A stretch of DNA of 64,000 bases from Anopheles merus (lineage: Eukaryota > Arthropoda > Insecta > Diptera > Culicidae). Positions 30,725 through 42,166 of the stretch are shown piece by piece (the first letter of the stretch is position 1; every line of letters starts with the position of its first letter). The stretch is taken from NCBI RefSeq assembly GCF_017562075.2, contig NC_054083.1, positions 19,651,428 through 19,715,427 of the forward strand. Reading direction: 5' to 3'. The notes under the pieces are model-generated. The model made no database searches. It was not told where the DNA came from and was given only the letters and a program-made list of their open reading frames with translations. Position numbers and translations under genes: made by a program.

Positions 30725-31088
30725 CTAAAACTACTGATTTTCCATTTATCCAACCGAAAATCACAGATATTTGATTTTTCAGTCGTTTAAGCTTAATGCT
30801 TAATGATGCTGTTTCAAGGATCGCCCAAATAACCAAGATACCGAAAACGTCACCAATTTCTTGTATTACAAATCCAGTTCCATCAAACAAAGCCAAAACC
30901 CAATCAGTTTGGTGGGTTAAGCCACACGACCACATAAGCGGCCACTTCAATATTGTTGAAGTCAGTTTTTTATGCACGGGTAATTCATTCGCTCAACATG
31001 TTTCACCTGTGTTAAAATGTGATTTAATTATGCAAAGGAAGCAATCAAACGTGTGTGTTTCAATTGGTTTGTTGTGAAACATCCATGC

Positions 31089-31676
31089 CCCAAGTGCCAC
31101 AAATCCACTAAACGACCACTAAACGGCTTCTAAACGACTCAAGTTCTCTACCTAAACGGAATATAGAAAGACTTCGTTTAGCAGACGCCAAACGACTCAT
31201 GCATTCTAAAAATAGCAAAAAAGCTGGTGGCGCTATCTGTTGGTGGGATACCCCAACCAGTTGAGCTTCATCGCTTGGAGGAGAGCTTTCTCATTTCCTC
31301 TGTACTGTTGTATGGTTTCGCATTGCAGTTATGCATCGCTAGAACTAGAACGGCGATACGATTGTTTAAATACTAAACTCCAACGGAAACCACCAGCACT
31401 GAAGCAAGTGAGATTTGAGCAATGGTCATTGGTGTTGATACCCACGTATCTAACCACACGACCATTTATATAGATTTTTGCTCAGAAAGCTAGAAGGCTA
31501 TATAGGTCATAATAAAATGCAACTTGTCGAAACACATTGCAAGAAAAGGATAGCAATATAATGATGAGTTGTAATACGCCATCTATTGATCAAACCAATG
31601 AAGCTGTGGAGCTTTCATTTTTTTCCTATGGATATTCAATTTTCCAGTCGTTTAAGCTTAATCTGTGGCGCTTGGG
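31089..31676. mobile_element. TIR unit 1 of a tandem pair, 588 bp
   Basis: Begins CCCAAGTGCCACAAATCC and ends with a sequence whose reverse complement is CCCAAGCGCCACAGATT, an imperfect terminal inverted repeat that extends to a shared AAACGAC. The left subterminal part has five CTAAACGAC/CTAAACGGC-like motifs, possible transposase-binding sites. Unit 2 follows head-to-tail after a single G. A short open frame at 31240-31473 is not recognisable. Confidence 0.75.
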
Positions 31677-31677
31677 G

Positions 31678-32264
31678 CCCAAGTGCCACAAATCCACTAA
31701 ACGACCACTAAACGGCTTCTAAACGACTCAAGTTCTCTACCTAAACGGAATATAGAAAGACTTCGTTTAGCAGACGGCAAACGACTCATTCATTCTAAAA
31801 ATAGCAAAAAAGCTGGTGGCGCTCTCTGTTGGTGGGATACCCCAACCAGTTGAGCTTCATCGCTTGGAGGAGAGCTTTCTCATTTCCTCTGTACTGTTGT
31901 ATGGTTTCGCATTGAAGTTATGCATCGCTAGAACTAGAACGGCGATACAATTGTTTAATTACTAAACTCCAATGGAAACCACCAGTACTGAAGCAAGTGA
32001 GAATTGAGTTATGGTCGTTGGTGTTGATACCCACGTATCTGACCACACGACCATTCACATAGATTTTTGCTCAGAAAGTTATAAGGCTATATAGGTCATT
32101 ATAAGATGAAACTTGTCGAAACACATTGCAAGAAAAGGATAGCAATATAATGATGAGTTGTAATACGCCATCTATTGATCAAACCAATGAAGCTGTGGAG
32201 CTTTCATTTTTTTATATGGATATTCAATTTTCCAGTCGTTTAAGCTTAATCTGTGGCGCTTGGG
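31678..32264. mobile_element. TIR unit 2 of a tandem pair, 587 bp
   Basis: Nearly identical to unit 1, offset 589 bp, with scattered substitutions only (for example in the subterminal block and the central AACGGCGATAC region). It has the same CCCAAG...CTTGGG ends. A third trace of the right-end motif TTTCAGTCGTTTAAGCTTAAT lies upstream at about 30778, without the terminal 14 bases. Confidence 0.75.
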
Positions 32265-32812
32265 TGTGTAATATGTGTATATGTGTGTTTGTTTACTTGC
32301 GAATGGACTCTTTCCCCAAATAGCCAGAATTGCTTAGTGATCACTAATTGGAAGAAATTATGAGCTGTTGGCTCAAAATTGACGAAGTACTAGATATTGA
32401 AGTTATTCAATGGATTTAGTTACGATTTTGTGCACGTTATTTGTTTATATTGCACATTAGCTGGTTGCTGTGAGGCTTTATCCGTCAGATATTTCGCCTG
32501 TCAAAAAGTTCATTTCGCTGTATACTTCACCTCATGTAGCCTCGCGGAGAGGAAAGTGAGAACAGGTGTAAGTTTCGAATTTTAACCTACCGAAAACTAC
32601 CGATAAAATTTTGATGCGCCTACCGAAAACCGCCAAAATTATCTGGCCACACTGAGCACGATTGCCCAGATGACGTTAACGCAAACTGTCAGCGCTGATC
32701 CAAAACAAACTCCACAAATCAGCATCGGCTGCAGCAAGTTTGCGATTAAATTTTGCATTTACTTCTCTCGAAACGGGTCCGATTTTAGTCCGATAAAACG
32801 TAGACATAAACC

Positions 32813-33236
32813 ATGTTCACCTTGTGGTCACTAGTGGAAGCATCGTTGCTGTTTCTGAACGCAGTGTGTGTCCTCAGCGAGGAACGATTTCTTTCCAAAT
32901 GTAAGTACAAGGTGCATCATCATCCGACCGTGCGAGGAATACAACTATTCCGGCCAAACCGGTTCATTCGTTTCCTTTTTCGCTCCCTGCAGATGGCTGG
33001 GGTATGTCCGCGCAGGTGCAAGGATTTGGAGAGCCAGCCTCGACCAAAGCACAGATCCTGCTGCTCGTACGATCCATACGAACAGTGGCTAAGAGTAAGT
33101 GTAGTTCCGTAGCTTCCGTAGCAATGGAGCAAAACGCATTCATCTAATGGGCTAACGTTCTTCTTTGCGTTTATTTACAGTTCCATTAATATTTCTTAAC
33201 ATAGTAGCGATAATGTTTAAATTAATTCTTGGCTGA
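32813..33236 (+). CDS. IER3IP1: Immediate early response 3-interacting protein 1 (IER3IP1/Yos1)
   Basis: Small two-pass membrane protein of the Yos1 family, which acts in ER-to-Golgi COPII transport and ER homeostasis. Exons 32813-32900, 32993-33094 and 33181-33236 with GT-AG sites and matching phases give 81 residues against 82 in human. Seen: hydrophobic segment SLVEASLLFLNAVCVL near the start, the family motif EERFL (24-28), YGWG at 30-33 directly across the first splice junction, the conserved RSIRTVAK (57-63 region) and a second hydrophobic segment IPLIFLNIVAIMFKLILG to the end. AATAAA at 33288 is a good poly(A) signal. It converges on BLOC1S2 with only about 90 bp between stop codons. 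Confidence 0.95.
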
Positions 33237-33287
33237 CGAGGCTGCCGGAGTCGCGCCGTCCTTTTTTATGTTGCGTATTGCTGAATG

Positions 33288-33293
33288 AATAAA
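33288..33293 (+). terminator. IER3IP1: Poly(A) signal AATAAA of the IER3IP1 gene
   Basis: Canonical hexamer 52 bp after the stop codon. It is 33 bp before the end of the convergent BLOC1S2 coding region (33326), so the two 3' UTRs must overlap. Confidence 0.75.
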
Positions 33294-33325
33294 TATATAC
33301 CCACTAATGTGTAATCCCCATCAAT

Positions 33326-33837
33326 CTACTGCTTGGCTTTCAGTGACTTAAACTTGTTCTCCAAGCGAATCGAGTACGAATCGAGCTGATATGCGGCCGC
33401 CTCCAGCTTGTCCACCGTTGACTCAATGTCATCAATCCTTTGCAGCAGGGGTTTCTACAAAAAATGTGGCACAGGGATTGAAAGAAATAATATATCAGCA
33501 CTCGCTACTGTTCGATGCTGTTCAGTTGTCTACCCGCCCTTACCAAATCCTCGTACTTCTGGTTCAGTTCTGCGTTTTTCGCAGCGATCGATTGCGACAT
33601 CTGCCGCATGTCCGCCACCTTGCCCATCATCGCTCGGTTCATGCTTTCAACCAGCTTGTAATCGTCCACCGTTGAGGCCAGCTCGTGCGTAATGTAGTCG
33701 CCCGTTTTCTGGAACATTTTTGTCGCCAAGCGGGACAGGTTCGGGTCGTGTGCATCGAACGGCTCGAAGCTGGAGGTTGACGTGGACAGCGTGGGCCCCT
33801 TCCGCGGCGAATCGGTAACGCCGTAATCCTCTTCCAT
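33326..33837 (-). CDS. BLOC1S2: Biogenesis of lysosome-related organelles complex 1 subunit 2 (BLOC1S2)
   Basis: Subunit of BLOC-1 (and, in animals, BORC), cytosolic complexes that direct cargo to lysosome-related organelles and position lysosomes. Exons on the minus strand: 33837-33544 and 33454-33326, joined by an 89-bp intron (donor TTTG|GTAAGG, acceptor TTTGTAG), 140 residues, similar to the human 142. Seen: M-F-x-K-x-x-x-Y core (MFQKTGDYITHEL, 41-53), DDYKLVESMN (58-67), LNQKYEDL (91-98), then IDDIESTVDKLEAAAYQLD and YSIRLENKFKSLKAK, which align with the coiled coil of the family. The N-terminal 30 residues are Ser/Thr-rich and variable. The start ATG follows from the family length. Confidence 0.94.
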
Positions 33838-35970
33838 GGTTTAGGTTGAAGGCGAAAGTGATGATGGGGGGATTGGGAGGAATATTTCACAGCACAGCAC
33901 AGCACAAAAATCACGGAGACCACAAAACGACGATGGCCGACTGCGACTGTTTACCAGCGAAGAGGGTGTTGTTATTGTTTACATTCGTTGTTGGGAAGGA
34001 ATCAACAGCGGTCATTTCGTTAGACATTTTGTTTGAGTAGTTTTATTTAAAAATTGTGAAATAATAAGTAAAATCAATATGTGACCATTCTAAGCATCTG
34101 CTTCTTAGACTAAAGAAGTATTGCAGAGCTATTTGCCCCAAAGATCGATAAAAAGTTAACTTCCAGTTGACAGTGAATGTGATCTAAAATGGGCTCGAAC
34201 AGTTCAAATCGACCGTTAGATCTAAGTCATCAACTTAACCCTATTCCAAGCAACCGGCTACCCGGCTACCCGGGTTTGATTTTGATTGCTTATTTCTCTG
34301 ATTGTAGGAATCCGATTGAATTGAAATTTGGACTATGTGTGTAATCCACAGCCATCATTCACTGAAAATTTTCGTTGATTTTTTTTGAGTAACCTGTTTT
34401 TTATAATAAAATTTTCCAATACCCCTATTCCAGGCAACCGGGCGACTTTGGAAGCATATACCTTTTAATTGCGCAATCCAATATCGATGCAACATTCTGA
34501 TAAAAATTAAATAAACTAATGCAGTTTCTATAACTGTGCATAGATTGGTTCAATTCGCTACCGTTTTTTAGTTATAGCTTTTCAAAAGTGAAAGGATTTT
34601 TTTGGAAAAAAAATCACAAAATGTAAAAAAAATTTTTTTCAGTACTTTAAAAAATTTCACAGTAACATTGCTTTAGTAATTTTGAGAACTGTATGTTTCA
34701 CGTCTTGTATAAATTTTTCAGAATTTTTCTATGAGCCATTTAAAATTAAAAGGAGTAACCATTTGAATAAAAACCGTTACATCACACCTGTCATAATAAT
34801 TTTATAAAATGCACATCTGTAAAATGCACATGCAACATAATGCATTGTAAACATTTTTTTGAATTCTTGAATTTTGAATTGAATAGTCAAACATTCTCCA
34901 TTCCTTACTAAGATTGCCTCGTTGCTTGCCAATATTGGCCAATATGGTGCTGAAATTTGATAATCAGCCATTAGTTATAAGTCAGTAGCGTTAGTCTAAT
35001 AGGCAGTATTGATATGTAATGTACATTGAAAAACCCTTTGTGTAGAACAATCATTCAACAAACAAACAAAAAAGCTATGCTTGGTTTATAACGATTTTGT
35101 TTAAAAACGTGCCGGAATTTTTGTAACAGCATAGCCAACCAGTATTCTAATCAAATTGTAAAGACGAGGAAAGCGATTAAAAGAAGTGTCCAGAAAGCTT
35201 CAAAATGATATTTGGTATAAAACATAAATAGATAAACTTATTTTCCGTTAATTGATACAATAGCATTCTTACACGAAGCGAGCCAAATAAACTAATTTAC
35301 AACTAGGCAAACAAACAGAAAACAAACAGGAATCAGCAGTGTGTGTGTGTGCGTGCAAAATTCCTCCCGGATAACCCAACCACATCGCGAGCGGCCGGAT
35401 CGGAAAAGCTTTCGCTTGATGGAGCTTTTCCCTTCGGTTCAGGGCGAACATTTTACATGGCATTTTACGAAAACAACCTTCACTTCCCTTTCGAACACAC
35501 AAACACACATACGTACTCGCGCTTACACTGTGTGCAGTATGCAGCTCGGTGTGTGCAGCATTCATTTGTCATCCTGCTCACGCGCACCAAGCCCGCCCCA
35601 CCGGTGGCGATGGCTGGCTGGAAGGATACCGACCGTTTCGATGGGACGGTCACTATTTCCTGTTACACAGCTCTCCCCCTCCACCACTAGAGCAAACTGC
35701 AAGTGCAGTTCGGTCGGTCGTTCGGTGTTCTGTTGTCTCGGGTGCCCAACGAAACCCGCTCCAACTGTATCCACGTGCAGCGCCGGGATGGTTCGTCCCT
35801 TTCGTTTGCGCATCCTGGTCGGGGGTCGATGGTTCCATGCTCGCCTGCCTGGATGCTTCTTTTCCTCATGGTCATTCAGCCCATCGATGGAGAGGGAGTG
35901 GGTGCACCGGCGGGGATTATTGTGGGGCGGAAAACGCTGAAACATGGCATCGGGAAGCAAAGCTGAACAT
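33838..35970. other. Intergenic AT-rich stretch
   Basis: Upstream of BLOC1S2; its promoter should lie in the first few hundred bases. No coding exon recognised. Holds two copies of a CCCTATTCCA[AG]GCAACCGG motif (34239 and 34422), the first followed by a tandem CTACCCGG. From 35300 the base composition becomes GC-richer toward the promoter at 35974. Confidence 0.5.
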
Positions 35971-35973
35971 ACA

Positions 35974-36012
35974 TATATAAACGATGTGCAGTAAGCGCAC
36001 CGCCAGTCAGTT
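35974..36012 (+). promoter_or_regulatory. TATA/Inr core promoter
   Basis: TATATAAA at 35974-35981 and an arthropod initiator TCAGTT at 36007-36012, which puts the likely start at A36009, 28-33 bp after TATAAA. A clean splice donor follows 214 bp later. The combination is much better than chance expectation for this AT content, but no transcript data were available. Confidence 0.6.
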
Positions 36013-36222
36013 ATACTTTGTAATGCAGTGTTGCAACTAGTGCAGCCCCGTGCTGGCTGCACCGACTGGTTCGTGCAGGTCGTGCCTGCTGTTGGGCGTG
36101 TTGTGCTGTGTCTCTGTGTAACTGTGTATGTGTTTGCGAGAGCATCGCTTGCTGCGTTGCTGTGGTGTGTTCGTACATCAATTTTCAAACCACACGTCGG
36201 TATCGTGTATCTCACGGCTCAG
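36009..36222 (+). other. Predicted noncoding first exon of an unidentified gene
   Basis: Runs from the initiator A36009 to donor CTCAG|GTAAGG (GT at 36223). GC-moderate and GT-rich, with short ATG frames only, as in dipteran 5' UTR exons. The next plausible exon on the same strand begins at 40164, which would make this intron 3.9 kb. Confidence 0.5.
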
Positions 36223-39200
36223 GTAAGGCGGTTGGATTAATGGTCTGCGTTTAACTGCGCTCACCACGTGGGACGATGGCGATAAAAGTGCACCCGTCCG
36301 GGTTGATTTAAAACTGCGCCTTGCTGAGCTAATCCAGATACGAAGCAGGACGCAATACGTGAAAAGCTGTAAATAAGGAGTGGTTCCCAGTGCCAACGGT
36401 CACAACTGATTCAATTAACGGTGCAGTATCGCAAAGGGGTTTAAAAATTGATACTACTTTCCCAAAATGCCATCCAATCAGAACCTTGGCATGGCTTGGA
36501 TTTGTTTTTTTTTGGTGGGAGAGTGGGAGGGACAGTTTTTCCATACGACCGAACACTGCTCGTGATGGGTCAATTGGATGAATTTAAAATTCATGAACCG
36601 TTTTGCCCGCTTGCAAGGGAGCATATTTCACACCCACGGGCTTGCTTCCCTTTCCTTTGCAGCCCGAACGCAGCCCCAAGTACCACGCGGGAATGGGTGG
36701 TTGGCTTTACAGTGCCTTGCCTTTGGGGACGCTGGCGATTTGCAATAAATTGTGGCACGGAGGGGAAAGAAGAAGAACACTACCCTAGTCTTTGGAGGCG
36801 GACATGTTCGCGTGCTGCAGTGCTTATTTTGCTACACGCACATACACAGAAACAAGGGCGTGCATTTGTGAAGTTTTGTGGCTGCTTCAGCGATCTGTAA
36901 TGAACGGGAATAAATTTCAGGCGGAAGTTTACTTTTTAGCATCATTAGCTTTAGCCCGGGATGGACTTCGTTCGGGGTGGGTTTGCGTGTCCGTCCATCT
37001 AGCCCAGTCAATAGATGCTATCCTCCCGGGTGGCTATACGGGAAGAAGTTAATGAGCGCATCCGGATTTCATTAGATAGGGCTAATTTTCACCTATGTAA
37101 ACTATTTACAGTAAAATTGTTTTGTGGTGTAAGATGGGCAGTTGTATGTGTAGAGTACAAAACACGTAGCTACTTTTTAATATTTTATTTATTTATTTTA
37201 CCTCAACCTGTCTTTCGTCTAAACATGATTGATTGTTTTTAAACAAGCGAATTAGATAGTTTATCCTATATTTTAATGAATCTCAATAATCATATTAAAA
37301 TCATTTTTTATAGACCTTTTTAAATCAAATCTAATACTTTAGACCTTTTCAATGACAGTATTTATGTATTAAAATTTATCTTTTAATATTTTTCACTAAT
37401 CAAATTACTTCAACGTAAGAAAGTCTAGAAACCGGATGGATTGTCTTGTATGATGTATTCTCCATTAAACAATCGAAAATTGGCTTCAGTCTTGATCAGG
37501 GTTAAAACAAAAAGAAACAAAACAACATTTTTTGTTAATATGAGTATTTTGTAATAACTTAATTAGCATCAGACCAACATAAGATACATTGAAACTCATA
37601 AAGACTGTCAAATAGACCACGTTGGTCGTTACGCCAAAGAGGAGAGAATGAAAACAACAAGAAACCTCAATTAAGGAATGTTTTGTTTTAATCATTTATT
37701 TATTTATTTATTTATTTACTTATTTAATTGTTTATTACTAAGCGATGAATTTAGCTATTTTATAATTCAATCCTGGACATGAGACGAGGAATTATTGAAT
37801 TTCTCAAGTAATATGTTATAATTAAATTTTACTCGCTAAATGTGTATTGTTGTAGGTGATATAAATCAAATATAAAAAAAAAATGGTACAATAGGTTCCT
37901 CATTGACCATATAGGGTTTTCCAAGTCAGTTTCGAATGTAAACATTGTTATTCACCGCGTACCGCGTGAGTTTGAAAGTTATTTGTGATGTGTTGAAAAT
38001 CATGTGTAAGCTTGAACAGCTGTTGAAAAGAATCTTGGATGTGGTGAATACAGGGTTTTTTTTCAAGAAGCTTTCGAATGTGCACATAATTATTCACCGC
38101 ATCCAAGATGTTTCTCAACAGCTGTCGAATGGTTTATTTGCTTCAAACACATGATTTTTAACACGCAAAAAAAACTGCAAAACTCAATCTATCTTGAGTC
38201 GTGTTGAAAATCATGATGAAGATATTAAAAATTATTATGGTGAAAATGAAATATCAGCGTGAAATATCACGCGGTGAATAACGATGTTTACATTCGAAAG
38301 TGACTTGTGACCCTGTGATTTAATGAAATGGTTATATACGAGTAAAAGTAATAATTAATAAGTTTTTGCAATTCTAATGAGCAGAACTTCACAATGCGCT
38401 AATGTTTAACAAAAAAGTCTCATGGAATTAAAAACAATAAATAAATAAATAAAAATATCAATACACTTAGTTCAAAACCATGTAATAATAATAATAAAAT
38501 ATATTTAATAACGAATAATTCTAAAGCTCTGGCCTCATCGGGTGTATTTTTTTCGCTCAAACCGTTCATCCCTATAATTTGGAACAAATAATATATATTT
38601 CGCATTTGAACAGCATCCCGCAAAGCAAGGTAAAAACCAAACACCAAAGCCCTTTCAACAAAAAATAAAGATACCTTCCACCACGAAACGCCAAAACCAA
38701 AGAACCGAAGGCTGGCTTTGCACTAATGATACATAAATTGAACGTCTATTGTCCGTTATTCTCTTTACTTTCACTGCACGCCATTAATTAACCTTTTTCT
38801 TCATCTTCATTCTTCTGGATGTTCTACTTCTTTGTTTTTCTTTTTGGCAGATTGCACGGCCGCCGGTTTAAATGATACTCACTCCCGAATGCGCCAACCT
38901 CCTGGGCACCCATACAAGCTTCCCCTTTCATCATACCATTTTTGAGCCCGCGTTAACGTGCTTTTCTGTGTGTGTGAGTGTGGTTGAATGCATCAGGAGC
39001 AAACAAAAAAAGTGTGTATGTGTGTGTGTGTATAAAATCCGCTAGCGTGGAGGAGCTTCCCTTGCGGATCCTTCCCACAGCCGGTTCCGGTTCCGCTACC
39101 GTTGCGACAATGTGACTGTGAAGTGGTGGTGGAAGAAAACGTCGTGCAAAAATGAAACGAAGAAAAAAATGCAAACAACCCCAACGCTGCCCGAGCAGGA

Positions 39201-40163
39201 AGTGACGGTGCCGTAGTGGTAAAGTTGTGTGCACCCTATCATCCACTAACAGTGTCTACTACTGCCACTACTTCTGCCGTGGCGGCTGCTGCTGCTGCTG
39301 CTACTGCATCTAACGATAAGTGGAACCTACCATGAGCGTCAAAATCGTTGCATGCGTTAAAGTTTTGCATAGAGCTGGACGTAAAGCTGAGGGACGCGTG
39401 CACGACTTTATGCCCTTCAATGTTGTGCAAGTATGTAGAGGTAGAAGCAAAAAAAAAAGAGGAACGAGCACATTCTGGCAAAGGTGGAATTTATTTGGGT
39501 ACGTGTAAGAAGTGGTTTACTTTTTGGGGTGTAAGTTTGCTTAACGAAAACCTCCGGTGCAAATGGTGAAAGTATGCACCGAATGTAGAAATGTGTTCCC
39601 AGACAGTCGACCAGTACGGAACGTACTGCTTATCACTGATTTGCGGCAGGAAAAAGTAAAGCAAGAAGTGTATGTGTGTGTTTTTGTGAAGTTAAAGGTA
39701 CGAACAAACTGATAAGACTCCCGCAAAGCACGAACGATCATGGGAGCGCTTGTGTGAAGCAATCCAAAAATGCACTACAGTTTTATCAAGCTTAAAGCAA
39801 AGTCTTTTAAAAGACCTTACCAATATCAGTGAAGAGTTTGTGTTGCGCTGTGAAAATCCAAACCCATCAGCTCCGTCGATCACCGTGCTGTTGCCTCACA
39901 CCTTTCAAGTGACACACTCGAGACAACTGCTGCTGATGGGAGTCGTTCTTCACTGCAAAGAAACAACTCCGCAGGCAAGTGTGAGCCATCGGCAATGAGG
40001 AACATCTAGATAAAATCCCTTTGCCGGTAAATTAGTCACGTTCGTCCCGTGCGCTCGCACCCGCTTGCTCTCTCTCTCTCTCTCTCTGTATCCCACGCGC
40101 GATCCTCTCTCGCTTGCTAAGATGAGATACAGTGCAGCTACGAATGCGTTTCTTGCGTTTCAG
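36223..40163 (+). other. Stretch between the two predicted exons, possible intron
   Basis: Contains moderately GC-rich DNA to about 37050 with overlapping random frames, then AT-rich DNA, a TTTA tetranucleotide run (37697-37725), the long-TIR element at 37913-38314 and a TCTG/CTC-rich area near 40060-40087. No recognisable coding exon. Confidence 0.45.
37913..38314. mobile_element. MITE with about 46-bp terminal inverted repeats, 402 bp
   Basis: Both ends share AGTTTCGAATGTAAACAT (left) and its near-identical inverted copy, extending through GTTATTCACCGCGT, about 40 of 46 bases. Internally, TCTTGGATGTGGTGAATA and TATTCACCGCATCCAAG form a second inverted pair, and TGTTGAAAATCATG occurs twice. 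The target duplication is not clear. No transposase. Confidence 0.75.
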
Positions 40164-40469
40164 AAGGATCTGCTGCGGGGTACGGGTGCCCATTATTAGC
40201 ACGCCTTTAGCCGCACGTCGCCCGTGCACGCCATAGATCGTAGTATTAGAGCCCACTCGGTTTCGGTGGGTGTTAGCTGATTCGCCGGAGAGAGTTAACA
40301 ATTTGGCCCCAGACGATGGGCGATGATGTCATATGCATCGACTCGGACGAGGATGAGGAAGCGGATGAGGTACCGGTTAGGACTAGGGAACCGATCGGAA
40401 ACCGTGCGCATCGGTTTGCGGGTGCACGTGGTCGCACCGGCGGAAGACATCGATGGCAGCGACGCAAAG
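40164..40469 (+). CDS. Candidate exon with acidic, SIM-like protein N-terminus (5' end of an unidentified gene)
   Basis: Good acceptor (TTCTTGCGTTTCAG) before 40164 and strong donor (AAAG|GTAAGTG) after 40469. An ATG at 40316 opens 51 codons to the donor, beginning MGDDVICIDSDEDEEADEV and ending in a basic GRTGGRHRWQRRK stretch. V-I-C-I followed by acidic residues is the pattern of a SUMO-interacting motif, seen in nuclear and chromatin proteins. Reading through the donor meets a stop at 40522. I do not recognise the gene; downstream exons were not found in this window. A second frame (SETVRIGLRVHVVAPAEDIDG) is also open over the 3' part, so the reading frame is uncertain. Confidence 0.4.
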
Positions 40470-41495
40470 GTAAGTGTGTGTGGGTGTGTGTGTCATTATT
40501 CACGCTCTTAAGGCGTGCTTGAGGCTTGGAAACTGTGACACACTTGGTGGTGGATGGGACGTGAGTGTTGCAACAGGCCGGAAAATGGATGGAGGAAGTG
40601 ATACGCATTACAGCACTTGGGTGTTTATGAAAAGTGAAGATTTTGTCTCGAAAATAATTGCTTTCAATTTGCACCGTGTGTTGAAAGTACAGCAAACGAG
40701 TACATTTGTACGAGGACAATAATTTTAAAAGCTTTTGCAAGGACACAACGGATGTTAAACATTATGTAATATTTTGTTTCGAACCATTTTCCAAAACATT
40801 TGTTTGTCTAACTTGAATAGCGCTAAAGGAGCTGCTAATAATTACTAAATAGATGTTGACACTTACTTTCGTGTTTTTACAACTCATTGAATCTTCACAA
40901 TGGCGTCGTGTGCATGGACGATTACATCGATTGTTCGATTCATCTCCGTCCTCTTATGCAATGGCTTTTATCGAGTTTATTCCATTGTGAAGCGAAGAAA
41001 ACAGCATGAGGCCATGATTATTCCGCTTGCTTTCTGGTTCTCCACTTCAAGGATAGCGTCTTTTGTTCTAACGTGAGCCATGTTTTCGCTGCAGAATCAT
41101 GTTTTCGTTTCTCTTGCCCCTTTTCCATGTGCACAAAGAATGTAGAGATGCGAATAATTGTACCAAATGTTACGCATCATGCCATGGCAGTTTTTATTTC
41201 GATGCCAGGACGGTCGCTAAGTGACAATTAATACAGACGATTTCATTCAATCCGGTCCCGGTACCGAGTGAAATGCGTTCATGTTGAATGTGAAGTGAAT
41301 CAAGCGTAATCAATCGGTGACCAATATCAATTAATTTAATTTAAATGTGATTGATGTTGCGATCAACGCATACGATCTACGCTCATATAATTTTATAATT
41401 AAATTAAAATAAATACATTACTTAACTTGCAAGCCGATGCAAAATTCAAAATGAAATATAAGAATTGTGTCAAGTCACTAAATTTTGGCTAAATA
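40470..41495. other. No gene seen
   Basis: AT-rich sequence after the predicted donor. No TIRs, exons or RNA genes recognised. Confidence 0.4.
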
Positions 41496-42166
41496 CAGTG
41501 GAACCCTCGATCACGAGACTATTCCGTTCCAGTACACTCGTATATGCTAATAAAAATAATATATAGTTATCTGAAAATTTTAGTATCATTATCAATAATA
41601 ATGAATAAAATACTAACAAAATGGGAAGTTACTTGTAGTTCACTATTTATTTGTCATTGTTTCAGTCTATCATTAAAAAACACGATTAAGATCCATTTCT
41701 GTGAGTGTGTACTGCTTTAAGAGTTAGTTCTATATTTACATTTTTTTGGATAATTTTATTATAATCAAATTTACAACACACTTGTACACCACATATGTAG
41801 TCATATGAAATTCCTACAAGTTGTAGCAATTGGCAGGGAAAACACTCACTTTCAGGAAAAATTGAATCCAGAGAAACGCACAAGATACACTCTGCCTCCC
41901 ACAATTATGCGACACTTTTCTTTCTGGTAATAGTGTCATATTCAACTGTTGCTTAGAATCAAAGCTCTTATTTGCTTGAGCGATAATCAAAACCAAATAA
42001 ATGCTCAATGTTTACCGATCGTGATCTTGATTTTGGCCCTGCCAGAAAAACGCACCAGGAACACAAATGATATTGCTCGTTATGAGAGGTATTAGGCGAG
42101 CATTTAGATTTACTTGTTATGCGAAAAACTCGTTATAAGGGGTACTCGTTATGAAGAGCTCCGCTA
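41496..42166. mobile_element. Old pogo/Tc1-like MITE, 671 bp
   Basis: Left end CAGTGGAACCCTCGATCACG and reverse-complemented right end TAGCGGAGCTCTTCATAACG match at about 15 of 22 positions over the TIR. Both sides carry TA (41494-41495 and 42167-42168). CTCGTTAT motifs repeat near the right end. Diverged and without an intact transposase. Confidence 0.55.

Larger units (their letters stand above)
30212..32654. mobile_element. Outer TIR element (2.44 kb) hosting nested insertions
   Basis: Left end CAGAGTGACCAGA and reverse-complemented right end CAGTGTGGCCAGA match at 11 of 13 positions. Flanking octamers are AGCACCAC and AGCACGAT (6 of 8). TACCGATTTT/TACCGAAAA motifs recur just inside both ends (30226-30290 and 32587-32635). 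Removing the nested 431-bp element and the tandem TIR units leaves about 0.8 kb of own sequence. Superfamily not assigned; 8-bp duplications and CAG ends would suit P- or hAT-type elements. Confidence 0.55.
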
